A stretch of DNA of 64,000 nt. Origin: Paraclostridium tenue. Lineage in GTDB: Bacteria > Bacillota > Clostridia > Peptostreptococcales > Peptostreptococcaceae. The notes beneath the pieces are model-generated. The model did not search any database. It was not told the origin of the DNA and saw only the letters and a list, made by a program, of their open reading frames with translations. Position numbers and translations under genes: made by a program. The DNA lies in assembly GCF_015668515.1 (NCBI RefSeq), contig NZ_JADPFO010000001.1, forward strand, positions 437,425-501,424, in the 5' to 3' direction. Positions 25,801-33,809 of the stretch are shown one piece after another; the first letter of the stretch is position 1, and each line of letters starts with the position of its first letter.

Positions 25801-28371
25801 GGGTCAACATGGAAACAAGCATTTGATGGTATTAAATTAGATGGTTCTATGTCTAGTCAACAAATGAAAGATAAGATAATTGAGAATATAAAAGGTATGG
25901 GATTAACTACAGAACAACTTATATCTCAATTAAGAAATGAATCTTCCCAGCATTGGGCAAACATGGCAAATGATGCACAAAATGTTGGTAATAAAGCCAA
26001 AGTTGCATTTGAACAAATACCCAAAGAAGTTGTTACAACATTAAAGAATAATGGACTAGAATCTAAGGAACAAATAACTACATTATATAATAGTTTAATG
26101 CAATTACCACCAGAAGTTCAAACACTTATTAAAGCTAATAATTATGAGGCATTACAAGGGGCAACTAGTGTTCAGCAAGTACTTCAAAATTTACCACCTG
26201 AAAAAGTAATTGATATTATAACTAAAATGTCTAAAGATACTAATTCAGATCCAAAAGTAATTAAACAGATGATAGATTCTTTACCTAAGGAAAAGCGAAC
26301 TAAAGTTATGGCAGAAGTCGGAGATGCTATAAAAAATATAGAATCAGTTCAAAATAAAAAGGTTGATGGTAAGAAAGTTAAAGTTTCAGAAGAAGGTTCT
26401 AGTAGAGTTAAAAATGATTTAGATAAAATAAATAGAACTAAAATGACACCTAAGAATACTAAAGTAAGTGAATCTGGTTCAGGTGTAGTTAATGCAATAT
26501 TAGGCAGAATTAATAACACTCAAATGAAAAGTAAGAATACTAAAGTTACTGAAAATGGTGCTAGTCATGTAAAATCCCAATTGGATAGTGTAAATAGCAG
26601 AGCAAAAAGTAAAACAGTAACAATTACTACTGTATTCAAACAAGTAACACAGAAGATAACATCATTTTTTACTCGTGGTAAGGGTACGGATAGTGGAGGC
26701 ATACAAAAGGAAGGGAAAGTTACTAAAAAAGTAGTAAAACCTTTAAATGTTATACCTAGTCAATCACCAGTTCCAATGTCAACTGGAGCACCTACAAGTA
26801 ATACTGCTACACCTATGGCGACAGGGGGAGCAGTTGGTGGTTCACCAGTTCCTAATGGAGTAACTACTGGTGTATCAACAAACAATCAAAATGTAGATAT
26901 AGGTTACAATTCCGTTTATGATTCAATGAAGTTTGACATAAACTTATTAGAAAAGCTGGAAAATAGGCTATCAATAGTAAATAATAAAGTTCAAACTTTA
27001 GATAAACAAATGAATAAAGCTTTTGGTGGAGATAAAATTGATTTGCTAAATAGACAAAATGAATTATTTAAAGAACAATTAGATATTCAAAAACAACTAG
27101 AATCTAAATATAAATCACAACAAGAAATATTACAATCCTATCTTAAACAACGAGGGTTTGTATTTAGCTCTGATGGCAATATATCTAATTATGAAACTAA
27201 ATTAATTTCATTAAATAAAGAATACGAAAGATTATCTAATATAGCTGAAGATGCTTCAAATAAAGCTAGTAAATTTGAAGGAAATGAATCAACTAAGAAA
27301 ATTTTAGAAGGACAAGCAGAAGCAGCAAAGAAAAGATCTGATGAATACAATAGACAACTTGTTACTATAAAAAAATACTTAGACGAATATAAAAAGATTG
27401 TGTTTGCTGATTTACCAAAAGCAGAACAAGAGTTTATAAGTTTAAATAATGCTATAAAAGATAATAGAGAAGAAATTGCTAAAATCAACTATGAATTAAA
27501 AGAAACTTATAGAAAACAATTGTTAGATCAATTAAATACTACTTCTGAAATACAGAAGAAAATAACTGACGTTTATAAAAAAAATATTGAAGAACGTAAA
27601 AAGTTAATTGATTTTGAAACTAAATATAAAATAGATTCTATCAATAAAGAAAAGGATACTTATAATAAATCAAGAAAAGAGATAGATTATAAAAATGACA
27701 TAGAAGAACAGCGACAAGCTATAAATCAATTACAAGATGAACTTGATAATGCAAGTAGAGATACTAGTATAATAGGACAAAAAAGAGTTCAACAACTTAG
27801 TAAACAAATGGATGAACTTAATAAGAAATTACAAGACACAGTACAACAAGAACTTGATAGACAAGTTAATGAATCTTATGATAATGAAGCAGATAGAATA
27901 AAAGCACAATCTGATAGATTTATTGAAGCATTAGAATCTAAGTTTGATGATAAAAATGTAGCTAATTTAGTTAATCAATCATTATCATCAGGTATCTTTA
28001 CAGATATAGATGGTAATGTAAAAAATCTCAAAGATACATTAAATCAATTTTTCTTAGAATCAAATGATTCATTTAGTGTATTAGGTGCTACTATACAAAA
28101 AGAATTAAATAATAATTTACAAATAGCATTTGAAAGTATGAAAAATTTAAAGGGAATATATAAAGATTTAGGAGTAGATTTTAGTTCTGCAAGTAGATTT
28201 GGTCATCAAAGTAATGTCACTAGCACTAATAATCAAAATGTTACAGTCCAATTTAATCAACCTTTGGTGGTTGCAAATAGTGTAACTAAAGATAGTTTAC
28301 CTGATTTAGATAATATGATTAGACAAGCAGAAAAGAGAATAACTGAAAATATAGTTAAATTTATTAGGTAG
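22843..28371 (+). CDS. Tail tape measure protein
   Basis: The 1,842-residue protein starts at GTG 22843 after GCAGGTG. Its N-terminal third is a long coiled coil. A TP901-type core follows (SYDFDQGLGKVGSLVN ... GVGLKQMTESMYQGISAGAN), with hydrophobic membrane-like segments near 715-790. Around residues 1173-1255 three imperfect repeats occur (KVKVSEEGSSRVK, NTKVSESGSGVVN, NTKVTENGASHVK). The C-terminus is coiled coil again. Tape measures set tail length at roughly 0.15 nm per residue, so about 270-280 nm is expected if functional. No lytic domain was recognised. It is the last structural gene of the element, which is unusual. Confidence 0.93.
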   Translation: MAGGVEDISIKLSLESGNFTQQMTAINKEVKNLDRDLKNAGKGVDGFSKSFSGIDSKIQTTTKKIELYNTKLQKQQQEYQRLTQVLDKQKSKLTDLESTLGKGSDEWKKQAELVVKNSQKLNKLSTDINSTKSSLSLLGNELNNSVRDFENLSNKTKSIEERLAAVDRQAQLSGSEFNKLGSELSQNGQFFQKLGLEIGQLASKIDTNIAKMNAYESEINKLNTEINQNKEVHSRLAAEIQKTETELSQAKSKYGENSNEALQLKSTLLQLKDAFNATDNDIEKQVDELQKYQTELNQTEIEINQMSRTLERLPKEQIGKKLIDSGNQLKNIGQNMNQYITVPTLAAGVGIGKLSYDFDQGLGKVGSLVNKCGSEMKQYKDRIIELSNKSGVGLKQMTESMYQGISAGANLNNVFKLLDTSSKLSIGGFTSQETAIDGLTTAMNSFGISYDNVNNVSDKFILTQNLGKTTVDELASSIGQVAPTAHAAGVSFDELMSGVAALTKNGIATSESMTAMKAALSNIIKPSGEAQKIAKSLGLEFNTTALKSKGLAGFLEDVKQKTGGNIDTMGKLFGSTEALNAMLLLTGSGAKDFNGALSEMEKSAGLTDNAFKNMKESSGAKLLDSINKLKNSLIGLGDVLAPAIGFVADKISELSGWFGHLSDDGKIAVVAIAGIAAAIGPVLTGIGSLLTIGGNATIMFSALGVSASTVGAVLGGGFIAALALVVEKLGNSTSALQSLQDNFGTFGTAVGAVLEVLSGGIELTFGNMLIFLEQVGKGMLAFIKGDWGSIPNIVEETTAKLHANGAKALNNLTATTTRAIQILKQSTADGMKGVKDTFDLALKELPKLSKDNIGKISNEFSNGLSKLDADSITILKGTSESMNLLFNGIYEGMSKGEAKEKFKQNLTDMLQSGQFTTSELQNDIKQSMDTINHNIADGSSTIKQSGTDMFNAFKESAKFGVEGAASEVSSKLSGMNQETLNQLTSFGSTWKQAFDGIKLDGSMSSQQMKDKIIENIKGMGLTTEQLISQLRNESSQHWANMANDAQNVGNKAKVAFEQIPKEVVTTLKNNGLESKEQITTLYNSLMQLPPEVQTLIKANNYEALQGATSVQQVLQNLPPEKVIDIITKMSKDTNSDPKVIKQMIDSLPKEKRTKVMAEVGDAIKNIESVQNKKVDGKKVKVSEEGSSRVKNDLDKINRTKMTPKNTKVSESGSGVVNAILGRINNTQMKSKNTKVTENGASHVKSQLDSVNSRAKSKTVTITTVFKQVTQKITSFFTRGKGTDSGGIQKEGKVTKKVVKPLNVIPSQSPVPMSTGAPTSNTATPMATGGAVGGSPVPNGVTTGVSTNNQNVDIGYNSVYDSMKFDINLLEKLENRLSIVNNKVQTLDKQMNKAFGGDKIDLLNRQNELFKEQLDIQKQLESKYKSQQEILQSYLKQRGFVFSSDGNISNYETKLISLNKEYERLSNIAEDASNKASKFEGNESTKKILEGQAEAAKKRSDEYNRQLVTIKKYLDEYKKIVFADLPKAEQEFISLNNAIKDNREEIAKINYELKETYRKQLLDQLNTTSEIQKKITDVYKKNIEERKKLIDFETKYKIDSINKEKDTYNKSRKEIDYKNDIEEQRQAINQLQDELDNASRDTSIIGQKRVQQLSKQMDELNKKLQDTVQQELDRQVNESYDNEADRIKAQSDRFIEALESKFDDKNVANLVNQSLSSGIFTDIDGNVKNLKDTLNQFFLESNDSFSVLGATIQKELNNNLQIAFESMKNLKGIYKDLGVDFSSASRFGHQSNVTSTNNQNVTVQFNQPLVVANSVTKDSLPDLDNMIRQAEKRITENIVKFIR

Positions 28372-28561
28372 GCATTTAAAATACTTATTTTAAAAATCTA
28401 TTTTAATCTAATAATTCTAAGGTTTTAAATACATTACCAATTTTATATTTTATTATCTATTATAAATACCTATATTTAATTTCTGTATTAGTATGTTTAT
28501 AAGAAATAGTGTATAATATGAATTAACATAAATTGGTCAATATTATAATTAGAGGGGTACT
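28372..28561. other. Junction between morphogenesis and accessory genes
   Basis: This AT-rich spacer holds no gene. TATAAT at 28512-28517 is a likely -10 box for the SIR2-like gene, without a clear -35. Tail-tip genes would normally begin here. No remnant of them is visible. Confidence 0.5.
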
Positions 28562-29893
28562 ATGAACGAAATAGATGTTTTAGAATTTAATGATATACTG
28601 AATCAACATACAACAGCTTTTTTATGTGGTAATGGTTTTAGCATGAATTTTGATGGTGATTTTAGAAATATATTTGATAGGTTATATGAATCTCATAAAA
28701 AAGTAATATATAAATCTATATTTGATATTAATCCAAAGGTTCGAAATAAAATTCTAAAAAGTCAATACAAAAAAAACTTTAATAATATTTTAAGTTATAC
28801 TAGAAATTTTAGTGAGAAGCAATTTTATAAAATATTTGACGATGGACTGAAGTTTGCAGAAACAATTATAACAAATGATAGTTTACTTAATCAAATAAAA
28901 GATCATGGATTAGTAAGAGAACTTGTTTTTGATGAAAATCAACTAACAATGCTAAAAGAATTATACAATGTAGGGAAAAATTATGGAGTTAGAAGTATAA
29001 ATATAGAATATTGGCCGATATTAATATATTTTTATTTTGCAATATACTTACTTAACCCAAGTGATTATGAATTTCCGGAGTGTAATTCTTTTATAACTTT
29101 AATTAAAGTTGGTTCTGAAGACATGGTTAATTTAACTCAACCAAATACTTTAATGGAAAGATGCGAAGATTTTGTATATTCAAGTGGATTCAATAATTAT
29201 TATAGGATGTTATTTTCTATTGCAATATTTTCAGAAGGTAAACATCTAAATTTATCAAATTTAAATAATATTAGAAATCTAAACTTAGATAAAATAAAAT
29301 GTTTTTTATCAAAATATGAAGAAATATTTAGTTTGAATTATGATATTTTATTAGAAAAGCTTATGCCTAATAGAGAAATTCATCACTTACATGGTAAGTT
29401 TATAATTAATGAAAAAGAGTATGTGTATAATCAAACATTAGGAATGGAATTTGGAGATGGAGATTATGTAAGCTTTTCTAATATACTTGTCGGAGATTAT
29501 CTTATAAATAAGACTATGAGGCAAATTATTAATAATCTATCTCAAAGATATGATTATAATAAAAAAGAAGAAAGCTATAAAAAAATACTAGAGAATACGA
29601 TTAAAAATAAAAATCTTGATACATTTGTTATATTTGGTATGAATATACAAAATGACCAACATATACTTAGAACACTTATGACAGGATTCTTCTTTTCAAA
29701 TATAATAAATCCAACAATAGTTTATTGCTACTTCTCAGAAGAAGATAAATTATCTTTTAAAAAGACATTTGATTCTGTTATTACTTTTGGAGATGAACTA
29801 TCAAATTACTCAAGAAATATAAACTTAAAGTTTATAAAGACAACAGAATTGCTTAATGTTTATTTTAAAAATTCTATAACTGAGTTAAATTAA
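28562..29893 (+). CDS. SIR2-like (DUF4917-type) protein, candidate defence NADase
   Basis: The 443-residue protein shows a SIR2-like Rossmann pattern. TTAFLCGNGFSMNFD has GNGFS at 23-27, LNYDILLEK has NYD at 259-261, and HLHG lies at 275-278. FVIFGMNIQNDQHIL near the C-terminus is equivalent to the G.s..D motif. This order fits DUF4917 and related SIR2-like families. Several SIR2 proteins of anti-phage systems (for example ThsA and DSR) deplete NAD+ in infected cells; that role here is inference. GAGGGG precedes ATG 28562 and a strong hairpin terminator follows, so it is a stand-alone unit. No partner gene is adjacent. Confidence 0.78.
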   Translation: MNEIDVLEFNDILNQHTTAFLCGNGFSMNFDGDFRNIFDRLYESHKKVIYKSIFDINPKVRNKILKSQYKKNFNNILSYTRNFSEKQFYKIFDDGLKFAETIITNDSLLNQIKDHGLVRELVFDENQLTMLKELYNVGKNYGVRSINIEYWPILIYFYFAIYLLNPSDYEFPECNSFITLIKVGSEDMVNLTQPNTLMERCEDFVYSSGFNNYYRMLFSIAIFSEGKHLNLSNLNNIRNLNLDKIKCFLSKYEEIFSLNYDILLEKLMPNREIHHLHGKFIINEKEYVYNQTLGMEFGDGDYVSFSNILVGDYLINKTMRQIINNLSQRYDYNKKEESYKKILENTIKNKNLDTFVIFGMNIQNDQHILRTLMTGFFFSNIINPTIVYCYFSEEDKLSFKKTFDSVITFGDELSNYSRNINLKFIKTTELLNVYFKNSITELN

Positions 29894-29918
29894 TTTTAGA
29901 ATTACGCTACTATAGAGA

Positions 29919-29948
29919 TAAAGACTATACAATTAAGTATAGTCTTTA
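29919..29948. terminator. Hairpin between convergent genes
   Basis: TAAAGACTATAC (29919-29930) and GTATAGTCTTTA (29937-29948) are perfect 12-bp arms around AATTAA. It lies between the SIR2-like gene and the leftward gene at 29973. Confidence 0.75.
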
Positions 29949-29972
29949 CCTAATTTTATAAATTTAAAGAGA

Positions 29973-30335
29973 CTAACTATTTGTTTGGTTTGCATTAGCA
30001 AATTTATTTATAACACCACCTAAACTAAATCTTATACCTTTTGTTCCTCTAATCATATAACTTTGTTTAAGCTCATTAATATATTGATTTCGGATTGATT
30101 TATCTATTTTATTATACGTATTTACTAAGTTGTCTAAAAACGTATTAGGTATTATTTCAAAGTACAATTCATTTTGTAATATCATCTTTAATTCAAATAA
30201 AAATTTATTTTCTATACAATACTGAACTTTTTTAAATAATATTGAAACTTTTTTTAAATCATTATTTTTTATTAAGTTAATTCTTCTCTTGTTTCTTTCT
30301 ATTTGATTACCATTTCCTAATCCATTATAAATCAT
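29973..30335 (-). CDS. Hypothetical protein, 120 residues
   Basis: This basic, helical protein has no membrane segment and no family I know. It ends with the polar GGVINKFANANQTNS. GGAGGT lies 11 bases ahead of ATG 30335. It is the last gene of a small leftward unit downstream of a 38-40-residue frame and an AbrB-type gene, which may regulate it. No toxin fold can be recognised, so a toxin-antitoxin reading remains speculative. Confidence 0.6.
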   Translation of the reverse strand: MIYNGLGNGNQIERNKRRINLIKNNDLKKVSILFKKVQYCIENKFLFELKMILQNELYFEIIPNTFLDNLVNTYNKIDKSIRNQYINELKQSYMIRGTKGIRFSLGGVINKFANANQTNS

Positions 30336-30355
30336 TTTTAACTCATACCTCCAAA

Positions 30356-30472
30356 TTATTTATCAAATTTTAATATGACCTTATTGTGTTTAACTGTAAA
30401 AGCGAATTTAAGTTGTTTATTGTAGAGAAGTGCTTTTTCTAAAGTAATAAGGTTTATGTTTTTGAGTAGCAA
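30356..30472 (-). CDS. Possible small protein, 38 residues
   Basis: A leftward frame starts at TTG 30472, six bases after GGAGGG; an ATG at 30478 abuts that site and is too close. The product is basic and short (LKNINLITLEKALLYNKQLK within it). It lies 20 bases before the gene at 30335, in the same direction. Support is the strong ribosome binding site and gene spacing only. Confidence 0.4.
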   Translation of the reverse strand: MLLKNINLITLEKALLYNKQLKFAFTVKHNKVILKFDK

Positions 30473-30498
30473 TTTCATCCCTCCGATGTTGATTTAAT

Positions 30499-30528
30499 TT
30501 GACAACTACAGAGAATATAAGTTATAAT
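30499..30528 (+). promoter_or_regulatory. Strong sigma-A type promoter
   Basis: TTGACA (30499-30504) and TATAAT (30523-30528) match consensus perfectly with an 18-base spacer. It reads rightward, opposite to the small leftward genes on either side. Confidence 0.7.
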
Positions 30529-30534
30529 CTATTT

Positions 30535-30580
30535 GAGTGTAGGTGCTATAAGTTATATAACTGTAGTGCCTTTTTATTTT
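30535..30580 (+). ncRNA. Very short transcript: promoter followed at once by a terminator
   Basis: From the consensus promoter at 30499-30528, transcription would start near 30535. It would meet a hairpin at 30542-30570 (GGTGCTATA ... GTAGTGCC with an AGTT/AACT inner stem), followed by TTTTTATTTT. The product would be only about 45 nucleotides. It could be a regulatory RNA, an attenuated leader, or a decoy. Evidence is structural only. Confidence 0.45.
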
Positions 30581-30591
30581 GAGGTGTATTT

Positions 30592-30613
30592 CCCTACTCT
30601 CAAATGAGTAGGG
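30592..30613. terminator. Hairpin after the AbrB-type gene
   Basis: CCCTACTC (30592-30599) and GAGTAGGG (30606-30613) form a perfect 8-bp stem. No T run follows on either strand, so it may be a transcript-end structure or an operator rather than a full terminator. Confidence 0.4.
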
Positions 30614-30619
30614 ATAGGT

Positions 30620-30790
30620 TTACTTTTTCTTAACAATAATCTTATCATCATCAAGTATAGCAATTACTTCACGATTCTCTTTATCAATTCCTAATTCTCT
30701 TATCCATTTTATAGGTAGAGCAATTCTTGTTGATTCAGAACCAGATCCTGATGTTGTGAAACTTATTTTAAGATTTCTTTCTTCTTTCAA
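30620..30790 (-). CDS. AbrB/SpoVT-type DNA-binding protein, 56 residues
   Basis: Starting at TTG 30790, six bases after GAGGTG, the frame gives MKEERNLKISFTTSGSGSES and then TRIALPIKWIRELGI and VIAILDDDKIIVKK. This is the swapped-hairpin AbrB/MazE pattern common in Clostridium phages and plasmids. Such proteins are dimeric regulators or antitoxins. It may regulate the leftward genes after it, or the divergent cyclase cassette whose promoter (30903-30911) lies about 110 bases upstream. A hairpin at 30592-30613 follows its stop. Confidence 0.8.
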   Translation of the reverse strand: MKEERNLKISFTTSGSGSESTRIALPIKWIRELGIDKENREVIAILDDDKIIVKKK

Positions 30791-30902
30791 GTTATTCACC
30801 TCATTTTATTAACTTGTTTAATATAAATATACTACATAAAAGTCGGCACGTCAATATGGTTAGATGAAATTTTACAAATTATGGCAATTAGATTTGAAAT
30901 AT

Positions 30903-30911
30903 TGGTATAAT
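30903..30911 (+). promoter_or_regulatory. Extended -10 promoter of the cyclase cassette
   Basis: TTGGTATAAT contains TGn next to TATAAT (30906-30911), a good extended -10 element. It lies 44 bases before the first gene of the cassette. No clear -35 box is present, as is usual for this promoter type. Confidence 0.5.
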
Positions 30912-30954
30912 TTAAAGTAAATACATTTTAAATTATAAGGGGAATGACATTGAG

Positions 30955-31590
30955 ATGAAACCAAAAATAGAGGATTATCTTAAAATTGTTTGTCAATTAA
31001 TAATTGATGAATTTAATGAGGAATACAGTCAGGTAGATAGTAATGAAGAATTAAGAAAAATTGCAAATGAACAATTCAGTCAGGCTGATATGTGTAATAG
31101 GATAGGAAATACATTTAAAAGTAAAGTACATTATAAGGACAATAATATTATTGTTACTAATAATGACTTTAACATATCCATACATTATTTAAAAAGTTAT
31201 AAAAGTGACAAGGGGAATCCATCAAATAGAAAACCTTGGAAAGAACATAAGTCTCAATTTAACTGGATTGAAGATGAAATTGTATTCGGTAATAAAGGTA
31301 AGAATGCGTATATATTATGTTGGTTCAATTGTATAGATACATTTTGTCAAGTTATGCAATTAGGTCAAAGTACAGGTATCAATCCTTATATAAATGATAA
31401 TAGATTTTTATACTTTCCTTTTTTGAAGAAAACTAATATACCTGCAAAGACGTTGGATATAGAGTACAATTACTCTGAATCATATGAAAAGCTAAAAGTA
31501 AACATAATAGGATGTAATAAAGATATAGACTATAGGTGTATGTTTATAGGAACTAAAGAAGATAAGTTACATTTTGCAATATATTATTAA
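30955..31590 (+). CDS. Unknown protein, first gene of the two-cyclase cassette
   Basis: The 211-residue protein has no recognised domain. Its centre is distinctive: KSDKGNPSNRKPWKEHKSQF, then NWIEDEIVFGNKGKNAYILC and WFNCIDTF, which looks like a conserved globular core with aromatic and charged residues. No signal peptide or membrane helix is seen. It lies 71 bases before the first cyclase and shares its direction. It could be a phage sensor, a cyclase partner or a nuclease-like effector. I cannot choose among these from sequence. AAGGGGAATG stands upstream of ATG 30955. Confidence 0.7.
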   Translation: MKPKIEDYLKIVCQLIIDEFNEEYSQVDSNEELRKIANEQFSQADMCNRIGNTFKSKVHYKDNNIIVTNNDFNISIHYLKSYKSDKGNPSNRKPWKEHKSQFNWIEDEIVFGNKGKNAYILCWFNCIDTFCQVMQLGQSTGINPYINDNRFLYFPFLKKTNIPAKTLDIEYNYSESYEKLKVNIIGCNKDIDYRCMFIGTKEDKLHFAIYY

Positions 31591-31661
31591 AGTGAAATGA
31601 TTTTATGAATAACAGATTTTGTAATATAATGTATTAAAAGGTGAATATAGGAGGGGAAATT

Positions 31662-32384
31662 ATGAAGACTAATTTAAAATCATATGATGTAATTAAAAGT
31701 GCAGAAAGAATAGATAAGATATTAAATGCAAGTAGTTCTAATTATGAGGAAAGTAAAACTATACCTGATAGAGATAAACTTACATATGAAAATGGATACT
31801 ATGTAAATGTAGGAGCTATATTTATAGACATAAGACAATCATCAACATTAACAGATGAACATAAAAGACCTAAGTTAGCAAAATTATATAGAAGTTATAT
31901 ATCAGAAGTAGTGGCAATTTTAAATGGCTATGCAGATTGCAAAGAAATTAATATAGTAGGAGATTGTGTATCAGGAATTTTTGAAGCTCAATATCAAAGC
32001 CAATTACTATGTATGGCAAATGCTTCAGCTGAAATAAATTCACTAATAAAAATATTAAATTATAAATTAAGAAAAAAAGGTATAGTAGAAATCAGTATAG
32101 GTATAGGTTTAGACTATGGAAGAGCATTGATGATACAAGCAGGATATTCAGGCAGTGGAATAAATGATGTTGTATGGATGGGAGATGTGGTTAATTCAGC
32201 ATCAAATTTATGCAATAAAGCTAATAAGGATATGACTAAAGCTATATTGATAAGTAATAACCTTTATTGTAATTTACCAGATAATTACAAAGAAATGTTA
32301 AATTATAATTATTTGGTAAAATCATATGAGTGTAACTGGATTAACACTATAATGGATAGGTGGTATAATGAAAATTGTAAATAG
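31662..32384 (+). CDS. Class III nucleotide cyclase, PycC-like (cyclase 1)
   Basis: ATG 31662 follows GGAGGGG; an in-frame GTG at 31641 overlaps that region and is less likely. The 240-residue protein is a single adenylate/guanylate cyclase catalytic domain. Metal-binding D56 is in GAIFIDIRQSS and D101 in IVGDCVSGIF; GIGLDYGRALMIQAGYSGSG and VVWMGDVVNSASNL follow. In classical enzymes the last motif is VN.A.R; here N178 is kept and the arginine position is N182. Stand-alone cyclases next to a PycTM-type effector are the signature of Pycsar systems, whose enzymes make cCMP or cUMP. The product cannot be told from sequence. A second, different cyclase follows after 11 bases. Confidence 0.88.
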   Translation: MKTNLKSYDVIKSAERIDKILNASSSNYEESKTIPDRDKLTYENGYYVNVGAIFIDIRQSSTLTDEHKRPKLAKLYRSYISEVVAILNGYADCKEINIVGDCVSGIFEAQYQSQLLCMANASAEINSLIKILNYKLRKKGIVEISIGIGLDYGRALMIQAGYSGSGINDVVWMGDVVNSASNLCNKANKDMTKAILISNNLYCNLPDNYKEMLNYNYLVKSYECNWINTIMDRWYNENCK

Positions 32385-32395
32385 GGAGATAAAAA

Positions 32396-33769
32396 ATGGG
32401 ATTAGGACTAACAAAACAAGAATTTGAAACATTAGATAAAAGACTTGGAGATATTACATCTAAGCCAGTTGAAGAAATTGAAATAGATTTTAATAATCCA
32501 CCAACTACAGGACAATTGTCTGATAGTAATAAATCATATACAATAAATTGTGCAATATTATTTATAGATATAAGAAAGTCAACGGATTTATCAGATGCTA
32601 GCCATGCTAAAAGCATGGTTAAAATATACCGAAGTTTTATGAGAATGTGTGTTGAATGTGTAAGGAAAAATGGAGGAGTAACAAGACAGTTTTTAGGCGA
32701 TAGAATAATGGGTGTATTTATGGATGAAAAAGATGAAAATGGCAATGTATCTGTATCATCTGTAGATAAAGCTATATATTGTGCAAGAAGTATGCAGACT
32801 GTTTTAGATTTTAGCTTAAATAAACATATACGCAAAAACATCAATAATAAGATTATAGAATGTGGCATTGGTATATCATATGGTAAAGTTTTAGTTACTC
32901 AAGTAGGGATGAAGGGTGTTGAGCATGATGATGAAAAAGAAAATGAAAAAGATGTCGTATGGGTTGGTAAGATTACAAATCATGCAAGTAAATATTCAGA
33001 TTTAACAAAATCAGGAGAGGTATTTATTAGTAAAGATACATATAATAAAATATCATCTAATTTAAAAACAGATGGAATTTGGAAATTTGCTACACGTTCT
33101 AAAAGTAATCGAACTTATGAAGGATATGTATCTGAAAACTTTTATTTGGATAATAAAGATGAATTTGGAGAAGTAATAAAAAAGGAAGGTAGCAAAGAAG
33201 AAAATATAGTAGAAAATCATCTTGCTAATGGTATTGAAAAAGTCGATAAACTTATAGATAAATTATTAAAAAGGGAATATGAACTATCTAAAAGAGAATC
33301 TGAGTTAAGCCAAAAGCAAATAGAAATAGAAAAACATAAACAAATAAACAAAACAAAGTCAAGTTTAATATATTCCGATTTGAAAAACTTTTTAAGTAAT
33401 ATATGGTTAGAAAGTAATGCTATAATTAAATTAGGATGTGAATTTTGGATTAAGTATATAGAAAACTTATTCGAAATAGGAAAACTGTCAGGTAAAAGCG
33501 AGCTTGATATAAAGAAAGAAAATGCTTATAAACTTATAAATATATATTCTGCATTGAAAATGTATGAATTAGCTCATGAATATTTAATAATTCAAGCTAG
33601 ATATTGTGATTATATTAATAGTGAATATAAAACTATTATACCCAATATAAGAAATAAATATATTCTCCAGATATATGTAGAAGCTAGACTTAAAAATATA
33701 TCAGACCCCGAGGTAAGAAAGAGATTCCAAAAATATTATGAAGATATTAAAAATATTAAAAAAATATAA
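32396..33769 (+). CDS. Class III nucleotide cyclase with coiled coil and helical C-terminal domain (cyclase 2)
   Basis: GGGAGAT precedes ATG 32396. The 457-residue protein has a cyclase domain at about 50-220. D58 lies in LFIDIRKSTDLS, D102 in FLGDRIMGVF, GIGISYGKVLVTQVG follows, and VWVGKITNHASKY has N195 kept and K199 at the usual arginine place. A charged coiled coil (about 262-310) and a helical C-terminal domain (about 320-457) with no family I know follow. Compared with cyclase 1 it is clearly a different subgroup, so the pair is not a recent duplication. The long C-terminus might sense infection or hold the complex together, by inference. The effector gene starts 40 bases after its stop. 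Confidence 0.88.
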   Translation: MGLGLTKQEFETLDKRLGDITSKPVEEIEIDFNNPPTTGQLSDSNKSYTINCAILFIDIRKSTDLSDASHAKSMVKIYRSFMRMCVECVRKNGGVTRQFLGDRIMGVFMDEKDENGNVSVSSVDKAIYCARSMQTVLDFSLNKHIRKNINNKIIECGIGISYGKVLVTQVGMKGVEHDDEKENEKDVVWVGKITNHASKYSDLTKSGEVFISKDTYNKISSNLKTDGIWKFATRSKSNRTYEGYVSENFYLDNKDEFGEVIKKEGSKEENIVENHLANGIEKVDKLIDKLLKREYELSKRESELSQKQIEIEKHKQINKTKSSLIYSDLKNFLSNIWLESNAIIKLGCEFWIKYIENLFEIGKLSGKSELDIKKENAYKLINIYSALKMYELAHEYLIIQARYCDYINSEYKTIIPNIRNKYILQIYVEARLKNISDPEVRKRFQKYYEDIKNIKKI

Positions 33770-33809
33770 GATCATAAAACAAAAAAATAAATATGAAAGG
33801 AGATTTAGT

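Noticed and set aside
29973-30790. A toxin-antitoxin pair formed by the AbrB-type gene and the downstream leftward genes
   Set aside because: AbrB-like antitoxins exist, but the downstream proteins show no toxin fold and are separated from it by about 150-280 bases with an opposite promoter between.
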